Source: Salminus brasiliensis (taxonomy: Eukaryota > Chordata > Actinopteri > Characiformes > Bryconidae). Taken from it: a stretch of DNA of 64,000 nt. Position 1 is the stretch's first letter. Every line of letters starts with the position of its first letter. Below, one piece after another: positions 34,482 through 54,289 of this stretch. A program made the translations under genes and the position numbers. The notes under the pieces were generated by a model. The model saw only the letters and a program-made list of their open reading frames with translations, searched no databases and was not told where the DNA came from. The stretch covers positions 6,033,318 through 6,097,317 of the forward strand of contig NC_132891.1 in NCBI RefSeq assembly GCF_030463535.1. Direction: 5' to 3'.

Positions 34482-35912
34482 CTGTGTGTCAGAAGGGGGG
34501 GGGGCAGTAAAAGTGTAGTCTATGTACTCACCCAGATTCCTACAGTCTTCGAGAGCAGCCTGTCAATCAAAGAAACGTAAACTTAGAGGTCTTTATTTAT
34601 TCATTTATTTATATTTTATTAGAGAAGCAGATAAGCAATATTCTACAGTTTTATTAAATACGAACATTGTGCATTTACTCACTAATCCAGCTGTTTATGT
34701 TCCTGAACACTTCATAATAATAAGCACCAGCAGACAGTCTCCTTGAAGGTATATATATATATATACGTAGATACAGACACACATACACACACTATTAAAA
34801 ATAACCTGTCAGTAGGAGTCAGTATTTATTTAATGGAAGCTGCCAGTTTGGGAAAAGTCTGTTACAGCATGTCAGTGTAGATCAACACTACAACTAACAA
34901 TCATAATAGTTACTCTCACTTTATTATTTAATATACTATACTATACTATACTATACTATACTATACAATGCCACAATGCTAAACCCTGAAACTTAAGTGA
35001 TACAAATGAGCAGTTCTAATATCATCACTAAGACTTAAAATGCAATAATAATATGATTCAAATACACAGAAATCAGAGTGATTTAAATGGATATGGTGAA
35101 GTTTTTTTATTGCAGCAAGAAGAAAAGCTGCTCCTTCACAGTCTAAAAGTACACAGATTGTGTGTGAAAGTGAGAGAGCTTTTTCACCCTCTCATTCTCT
35201 CACTGAATTATTATGGATTATTGTTAATGAATAAGTTATTTTTACTCCATATTACTTGTTTTTAGAAGTTGTTAAAAACTTACACTGCTAACTCAACATC
35301 ACTGCTTATGTACAGAAGGAGCAGCTTTTTGGTGCTGCAATAAAGAAGAAAAACTTTAGCACATCCATTAAATCACTGATTTCTGATTTTAAGTGTAATT
35401 TTATATTGTAGTAAAAACCTCTCTTAAATAAATACTGACACCTACTGGTAGTTTTTAGTCCATCTTACCTTTGTTCTCAGTATCTCTATTATTCAAAGAA
35501 AAAAAAAGACTGTAAATGCTTTTTGTGTGTTTATAAATACATAAATAAATATACTTAGCGTATGTATGTTGTTGTTTTAACAGACAAAATAAACCTCCCC
35601 CCAAAAAACATGGAGAAAATGCGAATGTAGCAGTTGCTCTTTGTTTGAGTTATTCATTTAACACGACTGAACCAACAGAATTGCTTCAGTGATTTGGACT
35701 GAATGGTTTTACAGTCGCTGCTGTTAAAGGATGGTTTGTTAGTTGTGTCGTAAATTGATGATTTAGGAGATTCGTTTCTTTTGCTTCTCAGCAGCGCAAG
35801 AAGACACATAAGCTTAAAACCCCGGAGCCGATTATAAGCAACAACCTGGAACCCAACAGCTCCCCTCAGCAGAGACCTGCAGTGAAGCTCAGTCTGTCTT
35901 TACCGTGTAAAT

Positions 35913-36076
35913 CAGGGGAGAGCGCGAACGCAGTCCCCCACTACCATAAATTATGCAGTCGAGATTCCCACATTTGGGGAATTCGCAGGGGTCAGCACAG
36001 CCGGAGTGCAATGGCTGAGCCTCACCCTGGGTGAACCACCTTCTTGATCATGGTATCTCCCCTGCCAGGTAAGTAT
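35913..36076 (-). ncRNA. U1 snRNA gene, copy F
   Basis: Complete 164-nt U1 on the minus strand, with the PSE at 36121-36139, the longest CA tract (about 82 bp), a ZNF143-like site at 36595 and a 3' box. It is the last U1 of the array. The LTR insertion site of this unit (about 36697-36742) is also empty. Confidence 0.96.
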
Positions 36077-36150
36077 GAGTTGTACAGAGTCGATACAGAC
36101 GAGTCAGTCCGTCCTCTCTGTTTCACGTCAATGGTGAAGGCCAGCCACCC

Positions 36151-36236
<86 letters not shown>

Positions 36237-38155
36237 TAATCTAATAAACACACAATAAAATCCATCAACATTCAACTTCAGAAGATTTCGCTGCTTTATA
36301 AACATTTAAAAACAGATATCGATGCTTCCCATCAGCCTTTGCGCCATTCATATACATATAACCAGACCGCCCACTTTCTTAGAGGTCCTGATTCCGGAAG
36401 TAAGGATCCTGTTCATTTTCTCCAGACGTTTCAAAAAGTCATTTAAGAAAGAGTGTGAAATCCTCTGGCGAATCAAACGAAAACGATAACAATCAAAACA
36501 CTACATAAAACATTTCAGAGCAAGAAATGATGTGGAAAACGAACAAAATGACAATAAAAATGTATTTTACTCATAGGTTGCCGAGAACGATTAAACTACA
36601 CATCCCACAAAGCACCGCGAGTGGTTTCAACCAATCACATTCCTTACATTTCCTTTTGCATTTGCAATCGCGTCTTTTCTCTGTAATGTTTTGCAAAAAT
36701 AAATAAATAAATAAATAAACAAATAAACAAATAAATAAAAATCACACACACACACACACACAGCTGTGTGTCTGAAGGGGGGGGGGCAGTAAAAGTGTAG
36801 TCTATGTACTCACCCTGATTCCTACAGTCTTCGAGAGCAGCCTGTCAATCAAAGAAACGTAAACTTAGAGGTCTTTATTTATTCATTTATTTATATTTTA
36901 TTAGAGAAGCAGATAAGCAATATTCTACAGTTTTATTAAATACGAACATTGTGCATTTACTCACTAATCCAGCTGTTTATGTTCCTGAACACTTCATAAT
37001 AATAAGCACCAGCAGACAGTCTCCTTGAAGGTATATATATATATATATACGTAGATACAGACACACATACACACACTATTAAAAATAACCTGTCAGTAGG
37101 AGTCAGTATTTATTTAATGGAAGCTGCCAGTTTGGGAAAAGTCTGTTACAGCATGTCAGTGTAGATCAACACTACAACTAACAATCATAATAATTACTCT
37201 CACTTTATTATTTAATATACTATACTATACTATACTATACTATACTATACTATAGTATACAATGCCACAATGCTAAACCCTGAAACGTAAGTGATACAAA
37301 TGAGCAGTTCTAATATCATTGCTAAGATTTAACATGCAATAATAATATGATACAAATACACAGAAATCAGAGTGATTTAAATGGATATGGTGAAGTTTTT
37401 TTATTGCAGCAAGAAGAAAAGCTGCTCCTTCACAGTCTAAAAGTACACGGATTGTGTGTGAAAGTGAGAGAGCTTTTTCACCCTCTCATTCTCTCACTGA
37501 ATTATTATGGATTATTTTTAATGAATAAGTTATTTTTACTCCATATTACTTGTTTTTAGTTGTTAAAAACTTACACTGCTAACTCAACATCACTGCTTAT
37601 GTACAGAAGGAGCAGCTTTTTGTTGCTGCAATAAAGAAGAAAAACTTTAGCACATCCATTAAATCACTGATTTCTGACTTTAAAGTGTAATTTTATATTG
37701 TAGTAAAAACCTCTCTTAAATAAATACTGACACCTACTGGTAGTTTTTTAGTCCATCTTACCTTTGTTCTCAGTATCTCTATTATTCAAAGAAAAAAAAA
37801 AGACTGTAAATGCTTTTTTGTGTTTATAAATACATAAATAAATATACTTAACGTATGTATGTTGTTGTTTTAACTAACAACAACAACCAAGTTACCCATT
37901 AAAACCAACAATCATATATGTAAAATAATTAAGAGAAAGTGATATGGGAAAAATCTGTTACAGTATTTTCATATAAATCAACACTACAAAATATTAATAT
38001 TATATTATAGAACATTTGTCATATATTGAAAATATTTACAAATGAATGCGAAATTATGAATTCCTTTTTAAATAAAAAACGTTTTAAATAATATTACATA
38101 AAACCATATCTGAAAATATAGAGAGAAAAAAAAAGTGAGAGAGATTGTGTGTAAA

Positions 38156-38264
38156 AGCTTACAGCACCTGGTATTCCCAGGCGGTCTCCCATCCAAGCAC
38201 TAACCAGGCCCGACCCTGCTTAGCTTCCGAGATCAGGCATTCTCAGGGTGGTGTGGCCGTAAGC
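38156..38264 (-). pseudogene. 5S rRNA pseudogene with 10-nt deletion
   Basis: 5S on the minus strand lacking ten nucleotides (the CCGATCTCGT region near positions 25-34) and carrying two or more substitutions. The internal promoter boxes and T-run terminator survive, so it might be transcribed, but the RNA could not fold the helix II/III region. The upstream flank matches 5S copy 1 (gaccatttatgagatcagcc), so this copy marks the far edge of the array. Confidence 0.88.
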
Positions 38265-38459
38265 GAAAGCAGGTCTCACAACAAGACCATTTATGAGATC
38301 AGCCGCTTCTTTCTGTACTAATACAGATTTAACACACAAGCTAAAAGCTGAACAACTCTGGATAAGAGAATTGGAAAACCAAAAAAAGAAAAACACTTGT
38401 CCAAAGCTGAACAAAACCGGATTAAAATGAGATAATAAAACAGTCTACTGACTATATAG

Positions 38460-38559
38460 TTACATATATATATATATAGTTATATATATATATATATATA
38501 TATAGTTATATATATATATATATATATATAGTTATATATATATATATATATATATATAG

Positions 38560-38596
<37 letters not shown>

Positions 38597-38741
38597 TATA
38601 TATATATAGTTATATATATATATATATATAGTTATATATATATATAGTTATATATATATATATATATAGTTATATATATATATATAGTTATATATATATA
38701 TATAGTTATATATATATATATATAGTTATATATATATATAG

Positions 38742-38776
<35 letters not shown>

Positions 38777-38815
38777 TATATATATATATAACTTATATAT
38801 ATAGTTATATATAAC
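38460..38815. repeat. long (TA)n array with GTTA interruptions
   Basis: About 355 bp of TA dinucleotides broken every 15-40 bp by 'agtt', a compound satellite-like tract. It begins just past the array-edge 5S pseudogene. Confidence 0.95.
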
Positions 38816-39804
38816 AGATTTAATCAGGAGAATACCCAACACAGCTATATAGTTATTTTTTAACAAAGATATTTTACATAAAAACGTGCCATTTGTGTAT
38901 TTTTCAGTATTCAAATGATTTAATGCAGTTATTAGTGGTCTAGTTTTCCAGATATGCAAAAACCATCAATACTCTATATGCACAGCTACTATTAAAACAA
39001 TGCATTTGATTTTTCATTTTAAGCATCTCACTACCCTACATCTGTTAGGCAGCCAGCAGAAGTACAGTTGTGTAACTGCAGTGTACAAAACATGGTTGTA
39101 AACCAGAGTGTAAAATCAGAAAGTAGTTCTTCCACCAGTAGTTTTTTTTCCCCACAGCTAATTAACTTACTGAAACCAACCTAAGCTTGGTTGATTGTAT
39201 TTGGTGCGAAAATCCTCTCCTTGTAGTTTGCTGTGATCTTTCCAGGCTTCCCGGCTTGTAAACAGTGTTAACAACCAAAATATTTTTTCCATGTACTTTA
39301 TTAGGAACACTTTTTTGAGACAGAATAAACTCTGCACCTTAAAAAAAAAGAAAATCAATATGCCCATATGTACACAGTTAATCAACTGAACAGGAAAACA
39401 GAAATAGTCACATACACAAAGACAAACTTGACAGACAGAAGAAAACTGGAACACCGGAGATGTTAAACAAAAGGTGTCTTTTCCTGCTGGATATTACAAT
39501 GCCACTTTACATATCATTTTTGAACTAAGTAGACAGACCTGCACTACACTGTAGCTGCTTGGTATTTGTATGGCAACCAATCTGCTTCATACATAACATT
39601 TCATTTGCTTGATGGTCCTGGAGGATATTTTCATGCAGCAGAATTATCTGCTCATGAGAAAATTAAGCTAAACATTGAAGGTAGTCAAAAATGGATTGCC
39701 TATAAGTGCCTCCTATTTTACAGCTTTAACATTTGGCTTACCCAATTCCATTAAATACCTCCCTGTTGTGGTTCAGATATTTACATATGACAACACCCCA
39801 AGCT
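38816..39804. other. non-coding stretch with one array fragment
   Basis: No gene is seen apart from the likely 3'UTR of the ARMC1-type gene near the right end (TTTATT at about 39297, that is, AATAAA on the minus strand). 39385-39478 is an isolated diverged copy of array sequence equivalent to 14360-14462. Confidence 0.6.
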
Positions 39805-41690
39805 TCACCAGTAGAAGGTTTTAGTAAGAAAACTAGCAGCTGTGTTTAACCAGCTTCCACTGGACTCCTGTTTGGCTGTAGTGCGAGAGACAGCACGGTC
39901 AAGCTCCTTTTCTGGGCTTTCATCTTCTGGCAGATAATCTGGAAGCTGGGAATTCTCCTCTATCTGCCTGCCTGTAGTGTTGAGTGGGACGAGAACCTGT
40001 CATGGACAATATTATAAAAAAAATAATAATCAATGAGTGTGAGTGAGTTGGAGTGTACAGATAAGACATAAATCCTAACCTATACCCATACAAACGCCTG
40101 GCAGACAAATCCATAAGAGTGGATTTCATCCTACCTACCTCCTCACCACTTTCATTCTTCACCACTTGCTGAGCTGAAAGCACTTTCGTCGAAGCAATGG
40201 CTGAAGCCAGACTCTGAACAGGAGACATGGGATATTTTCCATTGAATTTATTTAGCACGTTTCAGTGCAGACGAATACAATTACATAATAAGTTACAAAA
40301 CAAATTCTCTCTGTTTGTGCCGTGAACATAGATGACCATTAATACTAGTCAGCTAAAGGTGATGTTATGGACAAAAAAATATTATTTACCATGAAAACAA
40401 TAGTAAACTCTATGGGCAGACTGAACATATACTGTACCTCAGTGGGCAGATCTGCACGCACACGCACTGTGCATCTCTTCAGAGCCATCTGGAATGTGAA
40501 ACTAATCACTCCTTTAACCTTCAAAAGAGCCTCCTCACACACACCTCGCTGATCCTGTAAAATATTGAAGGAGGGTATATCACTGTGTGTAACTGCGAAG
40601 TATTATTTACTGTTTTTCACTTTGGCATCCGACACAAAATGTACACACACTTACAGTCCCATCCAAACCCTGTATGTGCAGAGTGACTGATTTGGCTTTT
40701 TTATTGGAGCTGTTGATGAAGAACTGAGGTTTATTCTTCCTTCTTGGCTGCTCTGGAGTTCTGAAGGTCTCTGTGGCACTCAACACACTGTGCACCTCTT
40801 TAGTGAGATCTGTTATGTCGCTATTTAATGCTGTGCTGGAGAAACAAAGAGGATATTAATTAGTGCAGAACTCCATTACTAATGTATTAATTAGTGCAGA
40901 ATTCCATTACTAATAAAATGTCTGCAGACCTAAGAGACTCACTTTTCCATCAGTGCCTCCAGAGTCACCATCATGCCGAGCTCGTTCTTCATGCTGTTAA
41001 CGTTTTGAGATGATTCTGCCAGATACCTCAGGGTCTACATGGTATAAAAGATATGGTACATTAATGTGGCTGCATGTTTTAACTCTAAAACTGTGCTAAA
41101 TTAATATGGAGTTTGGAAATGTTATGGTAGCACTAGAAACATTACAGCTAACCCCTGTAATGATTTCCTATCCATGCCTAGAAATCAGCCGGGCTTCTGA
41201 TACCATATAAACCCATAGTCCTGACCCAGAGAATACTTTCCAAGTTGATGTCTATGGTGAGATGACAACTTTGGCAAATGGAGTTGAACATCAAGCAGAC
41301 TATACTTTATTATTGTTGCTTTTATTCTTGTTTTGATTATTATTGTTAATATCCGGTGTCTTGTCTCCTCTCAAGGTTTCTTCCTCTCAATCTGAGGGAG
41401 TTTTTCATTGTTCCACTGTTGCCACTAGCTTGGTCAAAAGAGGCTTGGACCTAGATCTCTGTCAAGCTGCTTTGTGACAAAAATTGTTGTGAAAAGCACT
41501 ATATAAATAAATTTGAACTGAATTGAATTGAATATACCTGGAGAGTGGCAAAAACTACTTGAGTGTCTTTGTGGTCTAGAAATAGCACAAGGCCTGGTAA
41601 ACATCCCTGGTCCTGGACAATAGCCTCTCGATTCTGAGGCTCAGACGCAAGATCCCGCAGCTGAGACACCACCGACAACGCATCCATCAT
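39805..41690 (-). CDS. armc1l: ARMC1-type armadillo-repeat protein, six coding exons
   Basis: Minus-strand gene. Coding exons in order: 41690-41538, 41034-40943, 40835-40655, 40554-40438, 40213-40139 and 39996-39805 (TGA). Total 810 bp, 269 codons, close to the 280 or so of ARMC1. Recognisable stretches are [16 protein letters not shown] and [11 protein letters not shown] (N-terminal armadillo part), [14 protein letters not shown] and [18 protein letters not shown] (HMA-like fold), [18 protein letters not shown], and a C-terminus ending in [13 protein letters not shown]1 binds the mitochondrial outer membrane and works with MIC60 and DNAJC11 and in mitochondrial distribution. Splice junctions and phases all agree. 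An untranslated first exon probably ends at 42838. Divergence from ARMC1 and the MTFR2 neighbour suggest the paralogue armc1l rather than armc1 itself; that choice is inference. Confidence 0.88.
41335..41522. repeat. dispersed fish repeat tail in ARMC1-type gene intron
   Basis: Contains 'cctctcaatctgagggag', 'ctgctttgtgacaa' and a 3' tail of gaattgaattgaa. A related copy lies at 60120-60275. It looks like the 3' end of a retroposon; the family is not named. Confidence 0.5.
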
Positions 41691-42169
41691 CTTACTGTAT
41701 ATCTGCTGAAGGAAGGTAAATGGACAAAATCAGACAGGACTTGATGAATGCTGATATAGAAAAGTAAATATGTACAATTAAAACAAACAAAAACAAAAAA
41801 CAGGCTAGACTTAACATACTGAAATGAGATTATAGCTGTACAACATAGCTGTGGGCAACAGTATGTTTTTGTTGTGATAAATCATCACACAACATGCTTT
41901 TCTGAGTGTACCGTGGATATTGTCAGTACTGTAAAAACACTGACCCAACTGCATGTCTCATTGCAAAGAGAGATATGCTAAACACCTCAACATATTCCCA
42001 TTAAATAAATTAACAGATTTAATGAGGTGCAGTGCGTCGCTGCTGTTGAGACTAAACCTTGTATCTGCAAAACTGTACGTTTCCATGAAACAGAATAAAA
42101 GTAGACAATTAACTTGAACATTTTAAATGAGTCTGATGTGTGTTTTTGGCTACTTATCATCTACAGGGT

Positions 42170-42172
42170 GTT

Positions 42173-42236
<64 letters not shown>

Positions 42237-42238
42237 TA
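42170..42238. repeat. (AT)n microsatellite
   Basis: About 65 bp of AT dinucleotide in the 5' intron of the ARMC1-type gene. Confidence 0.92.
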
Positions 42239-42838
42239 TCTCATCTGCTCTGACTGCAACCGTTACAAAATCAGTGCTCATGGCTTTAATAGCTACTTTA
42301 TTTTACTCAACAAACTCCAGTATGAAAATATACATGTTAGAGTAGTATAACAGCCTTGCCTCAAGCTTATTGTTTGCGTTATTCATTAGAAAACTGTGTG
42401 ATTTCTGAACGAACTCAGAAAGGAGAGTCGTGAGCAAGTCAGCTGGGGCGAGGAGCTAGCTAGTACACTAATGCTAGCTAACGTAGATATCCAAGTTAGC
42501 TAGTTAACTATGTCTTACAGGTGATTTATTTAGCTATATAATTAATAATTAATAACTGCTTTATGTACACACATCCAACATCAACAACAGGCGTGCAGCT
42601 TCAACAAATCTGTGAGTAAACAAACGAGTTAGCTTAGCTTAGCGTTAGCACGGGCACCAATGGTCGTTAGATAGCAATTAGCTAGCTAGCACGTTACACG
42701 TTGCCGTTAGTTCAGCTAGCCTTCCGAGCTGCTTAGCTAACTCCTACCGTCGGCGTTAACTCATTATCTTGTCATTCCGTCCTAAAACACTTAATTAAGT
42801 GTATTTCGCCCAATTATTTCGTTAAACGATCGCTTACC

Positions 42839-43036
42839 GCAGGCCGGTCCAAACTCGCTGGCCACGCCAATACGAATTTCGCACTCTTTCCGCAAAACCC
42901 CATTGGTCCAAAATCGGCGCGGACGAAACAAGATTCTTCGATATGATTGGCTGGACTCAGCCCATTTCCTCTGCGCCGTCCAATCACAAGCACCCTTGCT
43001 CAAACAGCGTTATTTGATTTCATTTGCACGGCCAGC
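42839..43036. promoter_or_regulatory. shared promoter region of the ARMC1-type and MTFR2-type genes
   Basis: About 200 bp between two outward-facing donor sites: minus strand TGCG|GTAAGCG at 42838 and plus strand CCAGC|GTGAG at 43036. It is richer in CpG than its surroundings and holds several CCAAT boxes (ccattggtcc, gattggctgg, ccaatcac). No TATA box is evident. The layout fits a bidirectional housekeeping promoter. Confidence 0.6.
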
Positions 43037-43505
43037 GTGAGTAAGTTTGGGAGGTAATGTGAATTAACGTGTTTTCGGATTTCTTGCCTTTCTTTGTTTA
43101 CTTTTCTGGAGGGCTGTAGTGTGCTTTAAAGCCGCGATTTGCGTAGCGGACTCTTTGATTAAAAACTACTGTCTATTTCCATGCTTGTAAGCAGTAATCC
43201 ACCTGGACCGCTGAGATGCGGCGCTAGCTGGCAGTGTGCAGTGGTTCCTGGTCTGGTCTGACCTGACCTGGTTTGCACTGCGTTATCGTTAACGGTATAT
43301 GAAGTTCACCGTGTATTTTTCGTTGCAGAGCTTGCAGGACGTGATGCGGGTTATTTGATCAAGTCACGTGTAAAAGCTGCTGCTGCAGTGTGCCTTTCTG
43401 AAGCTTTGCTGAAGCTGCTTCCCTTTCAGCAGCCAGCGCTGCAGATATCCTGCTGACCGTTTCATTGGCTCTCTAGGAGGGGATACACATCAGCTACTGA
43501 TACAG

Positions 43506-51003
<7,498 letters not shown>

Positions 51004-51723
51004 CCCTTAACCCACAGTTCAGGCAGGAAGTATGTGACGGAGATGAGTCTACTGAAACACCTTTGAAGATTTTCTTGCTCTCGCTTTCTTTCAGGTTCCT
51101 CTGTCTGATGGTACTTTTGTCTCCTTGGACGGGCCAAGGAGCGATTTTTATAGCCTATCTTTCAGCTTTGGGTCGGTTTTGTTTTTGTACAGTAATGCAG
51201 TTCTTACACTGGCGGTTTTGCAGTCTGTTAAGAGAGAATGTTAAGTGTTAATGTGAAAAGCCAGAACAATGATGTATTTATGAACTAATGCTGCGTTTAT
51301 TACCAAGCAATACATTCTCATGGACCTTTGGTATGCAATGATCTTTTTGTCTTTTTTATTTGTATTTGTGTGTATAAATGCATTTGCACTGCTCAGTCTG
51401 CCTTCTTTCATGAAGCCAATCACTGCAATGCCCCACATAGGATATGTACATATTCATTGTAAATTAGTCATTGATATATGATTTGTTTGATTTTAAAGCA
51501 GCATTATGAACAAAATCGCATGTTGTAACTTTGGTGAAGTGGGCAGGATGACGCTTGCGAGGCTTTTTGTAGTCCTGTTTGTGTAAAATCCTGTAATCTT
51601 ACTCTGCCACCTCAGTCCTTATGTTTGTTTCACTTTCAGATGCCAGGCTTAAATCTCTCAGCTCATAAAATGCATGTGTAAAGCGCAAGTCCAGCTTCCT
51701 GACTGTAGAGGGAGCCCAGGAGC

Positions 51724-51729
51724 AATAAA
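51724..51729 (+). terminator. putative mtfr2 poly(A) signal
   Basis: AATAAA 0.72 kb past the inferred stop codon; the sequence between is without other features and fits a 3'UTR. Confidence 0.5.
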
Positions 51730-53204
51730 TGCCCATTCTTACTGAATGCTGCTTTAAAGATCGTCTTAATTTTTATTTTTTTTTTGGCTTTAGTTTTGCA
51801 CCGAAGCTATGGTAGGCTAATGTAGCTATGTAGCTGCCTATGTTAGCTACATTAGCCCTGTAGCTACGCTGCAAAACTAAAGAAGCTAAACTCCAACACC
51901 AAGCATGTCTTGATTGCTTGACTTGAGGAGGGCCTGATTCCTTCTGTTTGGTGATCTTGTTCAGACCCACCTAGTTAAAATCAGGAGCTTTGTCTAGTTA
52001 TCAAGTTTAGGAAGTACAAAAAGTTATTGGGACACCTGCTTATTCATTGTGTCTTCTGAAATCATGGTTTATGCTGCTTTTGTTGGACTAACTGTCTCTA
52101 CTGTCCGGGGAAGAAGGCTTTCTACTAGATTCACTTAGCGACAAGCGCCTTAGTGAGGTCCGGATGTTAGATGATCACTCTCCTCATTCCCAACTGCCCA
52201 ACTTGTAGTATTGGATGGAGCAACAACCATCATTCCAGAGGACACCATTCCACTGCTTCACAGCTTAATGCATCCCATCATTTGACATTAGGCATGGTGT
52301 GGTGCCAATAGTTTCATGTTTGTTTGCTACATAGAGTCCTATTCTACTGGCAATACTTCACTTGCACATCTGTGTCAGCAATAGGTGCGGTCTAAAGTAG
52401 CTGAATGTCTTTTTTTAGAAGGAGTGTCTCCAAACACCCCTCAGTTCCCCACCCCTGATTTAGGGTATAGGGATGTTGTGTATGATTTGTGCCTTTTTTT
52501 TTGCTTTGTGGTGGGGTAGAACACTTGTGTGTGTGAGAGTGTGTGCATGTTTAAATGTGGAGGCGGTGACGTGCAAGTAGCCAATCAAATCTGGGAAATC
52601 ATTCTTGTTCACTAAATCCATCCATTTCATCATCTAGCCACTTAGCATTAAGAGCGGATTACACATCTTCATCCTCATCATAAACTAACCTCAGTGCATC
52701 TCCACTGTGTGCTCATCGTTACAGCATGTGTCCATTAATAATGGCCTAATCTGTAATAGCAATTCAACAGAACCAACATGTCTGCAAGACAATAAATAAA
52801 TACATTTTAAATGGCTGAGAGTGGGGATGCTTTTTTTTCACCCTCTTGTCACAGTATGATACATGGCTGTGCAGAAGTACAGTGAACTTTAAGTCATATC
52901 TACTGAACTGTTTTGAAAATGTCATGTTTATTAGGCGTTATTCTGCTAGTGACTAGCTCAAAAACATGTCGCCTGTGAGTGCAATGTTAAAAGCCATTTC
53001 GAAAGTGTTAGCCTCGTTAGCCTTCCTACCAAATGGGGTCAAATGCACTTGTATGATTTATAAGTGCATTTCCCACACCTTCTCCTGTACTTAGTAAGCA
53101 AAGAGAGACCTAGTTGACCTGAACGAAACATGCCAGTTGTCAAGGGACGCCCCCCTACTTGGACTCTCATAAACTTAACATGGCCTTAGGTCGTCAACGC
53201 TTTT

Positions 53205-53600
53205 GCTTACACCGATCAGCCACAATATTAAAGTGGAAAAAATCCTCTACAGTGGAAATTCATCAAGGTGATAGCAAGGTGTTAAAAGTGGGACAAATGG
53301 GTAAGCATAAGAATCTGAGACACTTTGACAAGGGTCAAATTGTGATGGCTAGAAGACTGGGTCAGAACTTCAGAATAAAGTTTCTTCAATACTTTAGGCA
53401 GGTCTTGTTAGGTGGTCAGCATCTACCAAAAGTGTCATGGGCGCTCAAGGCTCATTGATGTAATCCATGGAGGCCTCGCAACTTAAAGAATCTGCTGCTA
53501 ACGCCTTGATATACCACAGAATGCCTTCAGAGACCTTGTGGAGTCTATGCCTCAAATGATCAGATCTATTGTGGTGGTGTTAATGTTATCGGTGTAAACA
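53205..53600 (+). mobile_element. Tc1-like transposon remnant with transposase start
   Basis: Both ends are present (caccgatcagccacaatatt and the reverse complement near 53575-53600). A fragment of transposase N-terminus reads KHKNLRHFDKGQIVMARRLG, typical of the helix-turn-helix of Tc1-like enzymes. The catalytic region is deleted, so it is inactive. Confidence 0.75.
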
Positions 53601-54223
53601 TCTTGGCCAGGCCCCTGCAAAGCCTTTGGTTGATGCAAAGTTGTTTGGTTGATGCGCAGCCTTTGTGTTGGTTTATGGTTCCCTATGGTTGCTCTCCCTG
53701 TTCTTATGTTGTCTAACCTTGTTTCGTTCCCTAGCTTAGAAATGTTGGATGTGCTCCTAATGTTGCTGAGCTTCTCCATCCCTTTGAGTTCTGGATCAAA
53801 TAAATAACTCAAATAAACACATGCTGCAAAGCCTCATCACGTTACACCAATATTCGTTATTGAGGAATACTGTGGTGCTCGACTGTTGTACAATGGTATT
53901 GTGGCCGCTTTAAAATTCTATCACTGCATTTTCCTCAAACAAGATCATACATGTAGAGCAGTAGATTGTGCTGTCACACTGCGATCCCAGCTTTACTTGA
54001 TGTTCGTACAGCTGTTTTAGTGTGTTGTTGGTCTGAGCACCTTCACAGCTCATGATGATTGGTGTAGTGCTTTTGTATTCAATGTGCAAAAAAAATCTTA
54101 AACACCAAGGGTCCTACCGCCAGGCCTGTTTTTCCCTTAATATAAAACTTCTATATGTCTAATGGTATCATGGCTGGTAAATGTTATGATATCAAAAGGT
54201 CAATTTAATCACAGACTCAAAAT

Positions 54224-54289
54224 ATGCTTATAATGGAAGCCAATAGGCAGCTGCTTCAGCATTGGCCCATTGGCTTCCATTACAAGCAT
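54224..54289. repeat. short perfect-type hairpin
   Basis: 21-nt arms (atgcttataatggaagccaat and its near-exact complement at 54269-54289) around a 24-nt loop. Confidence 0.8.
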
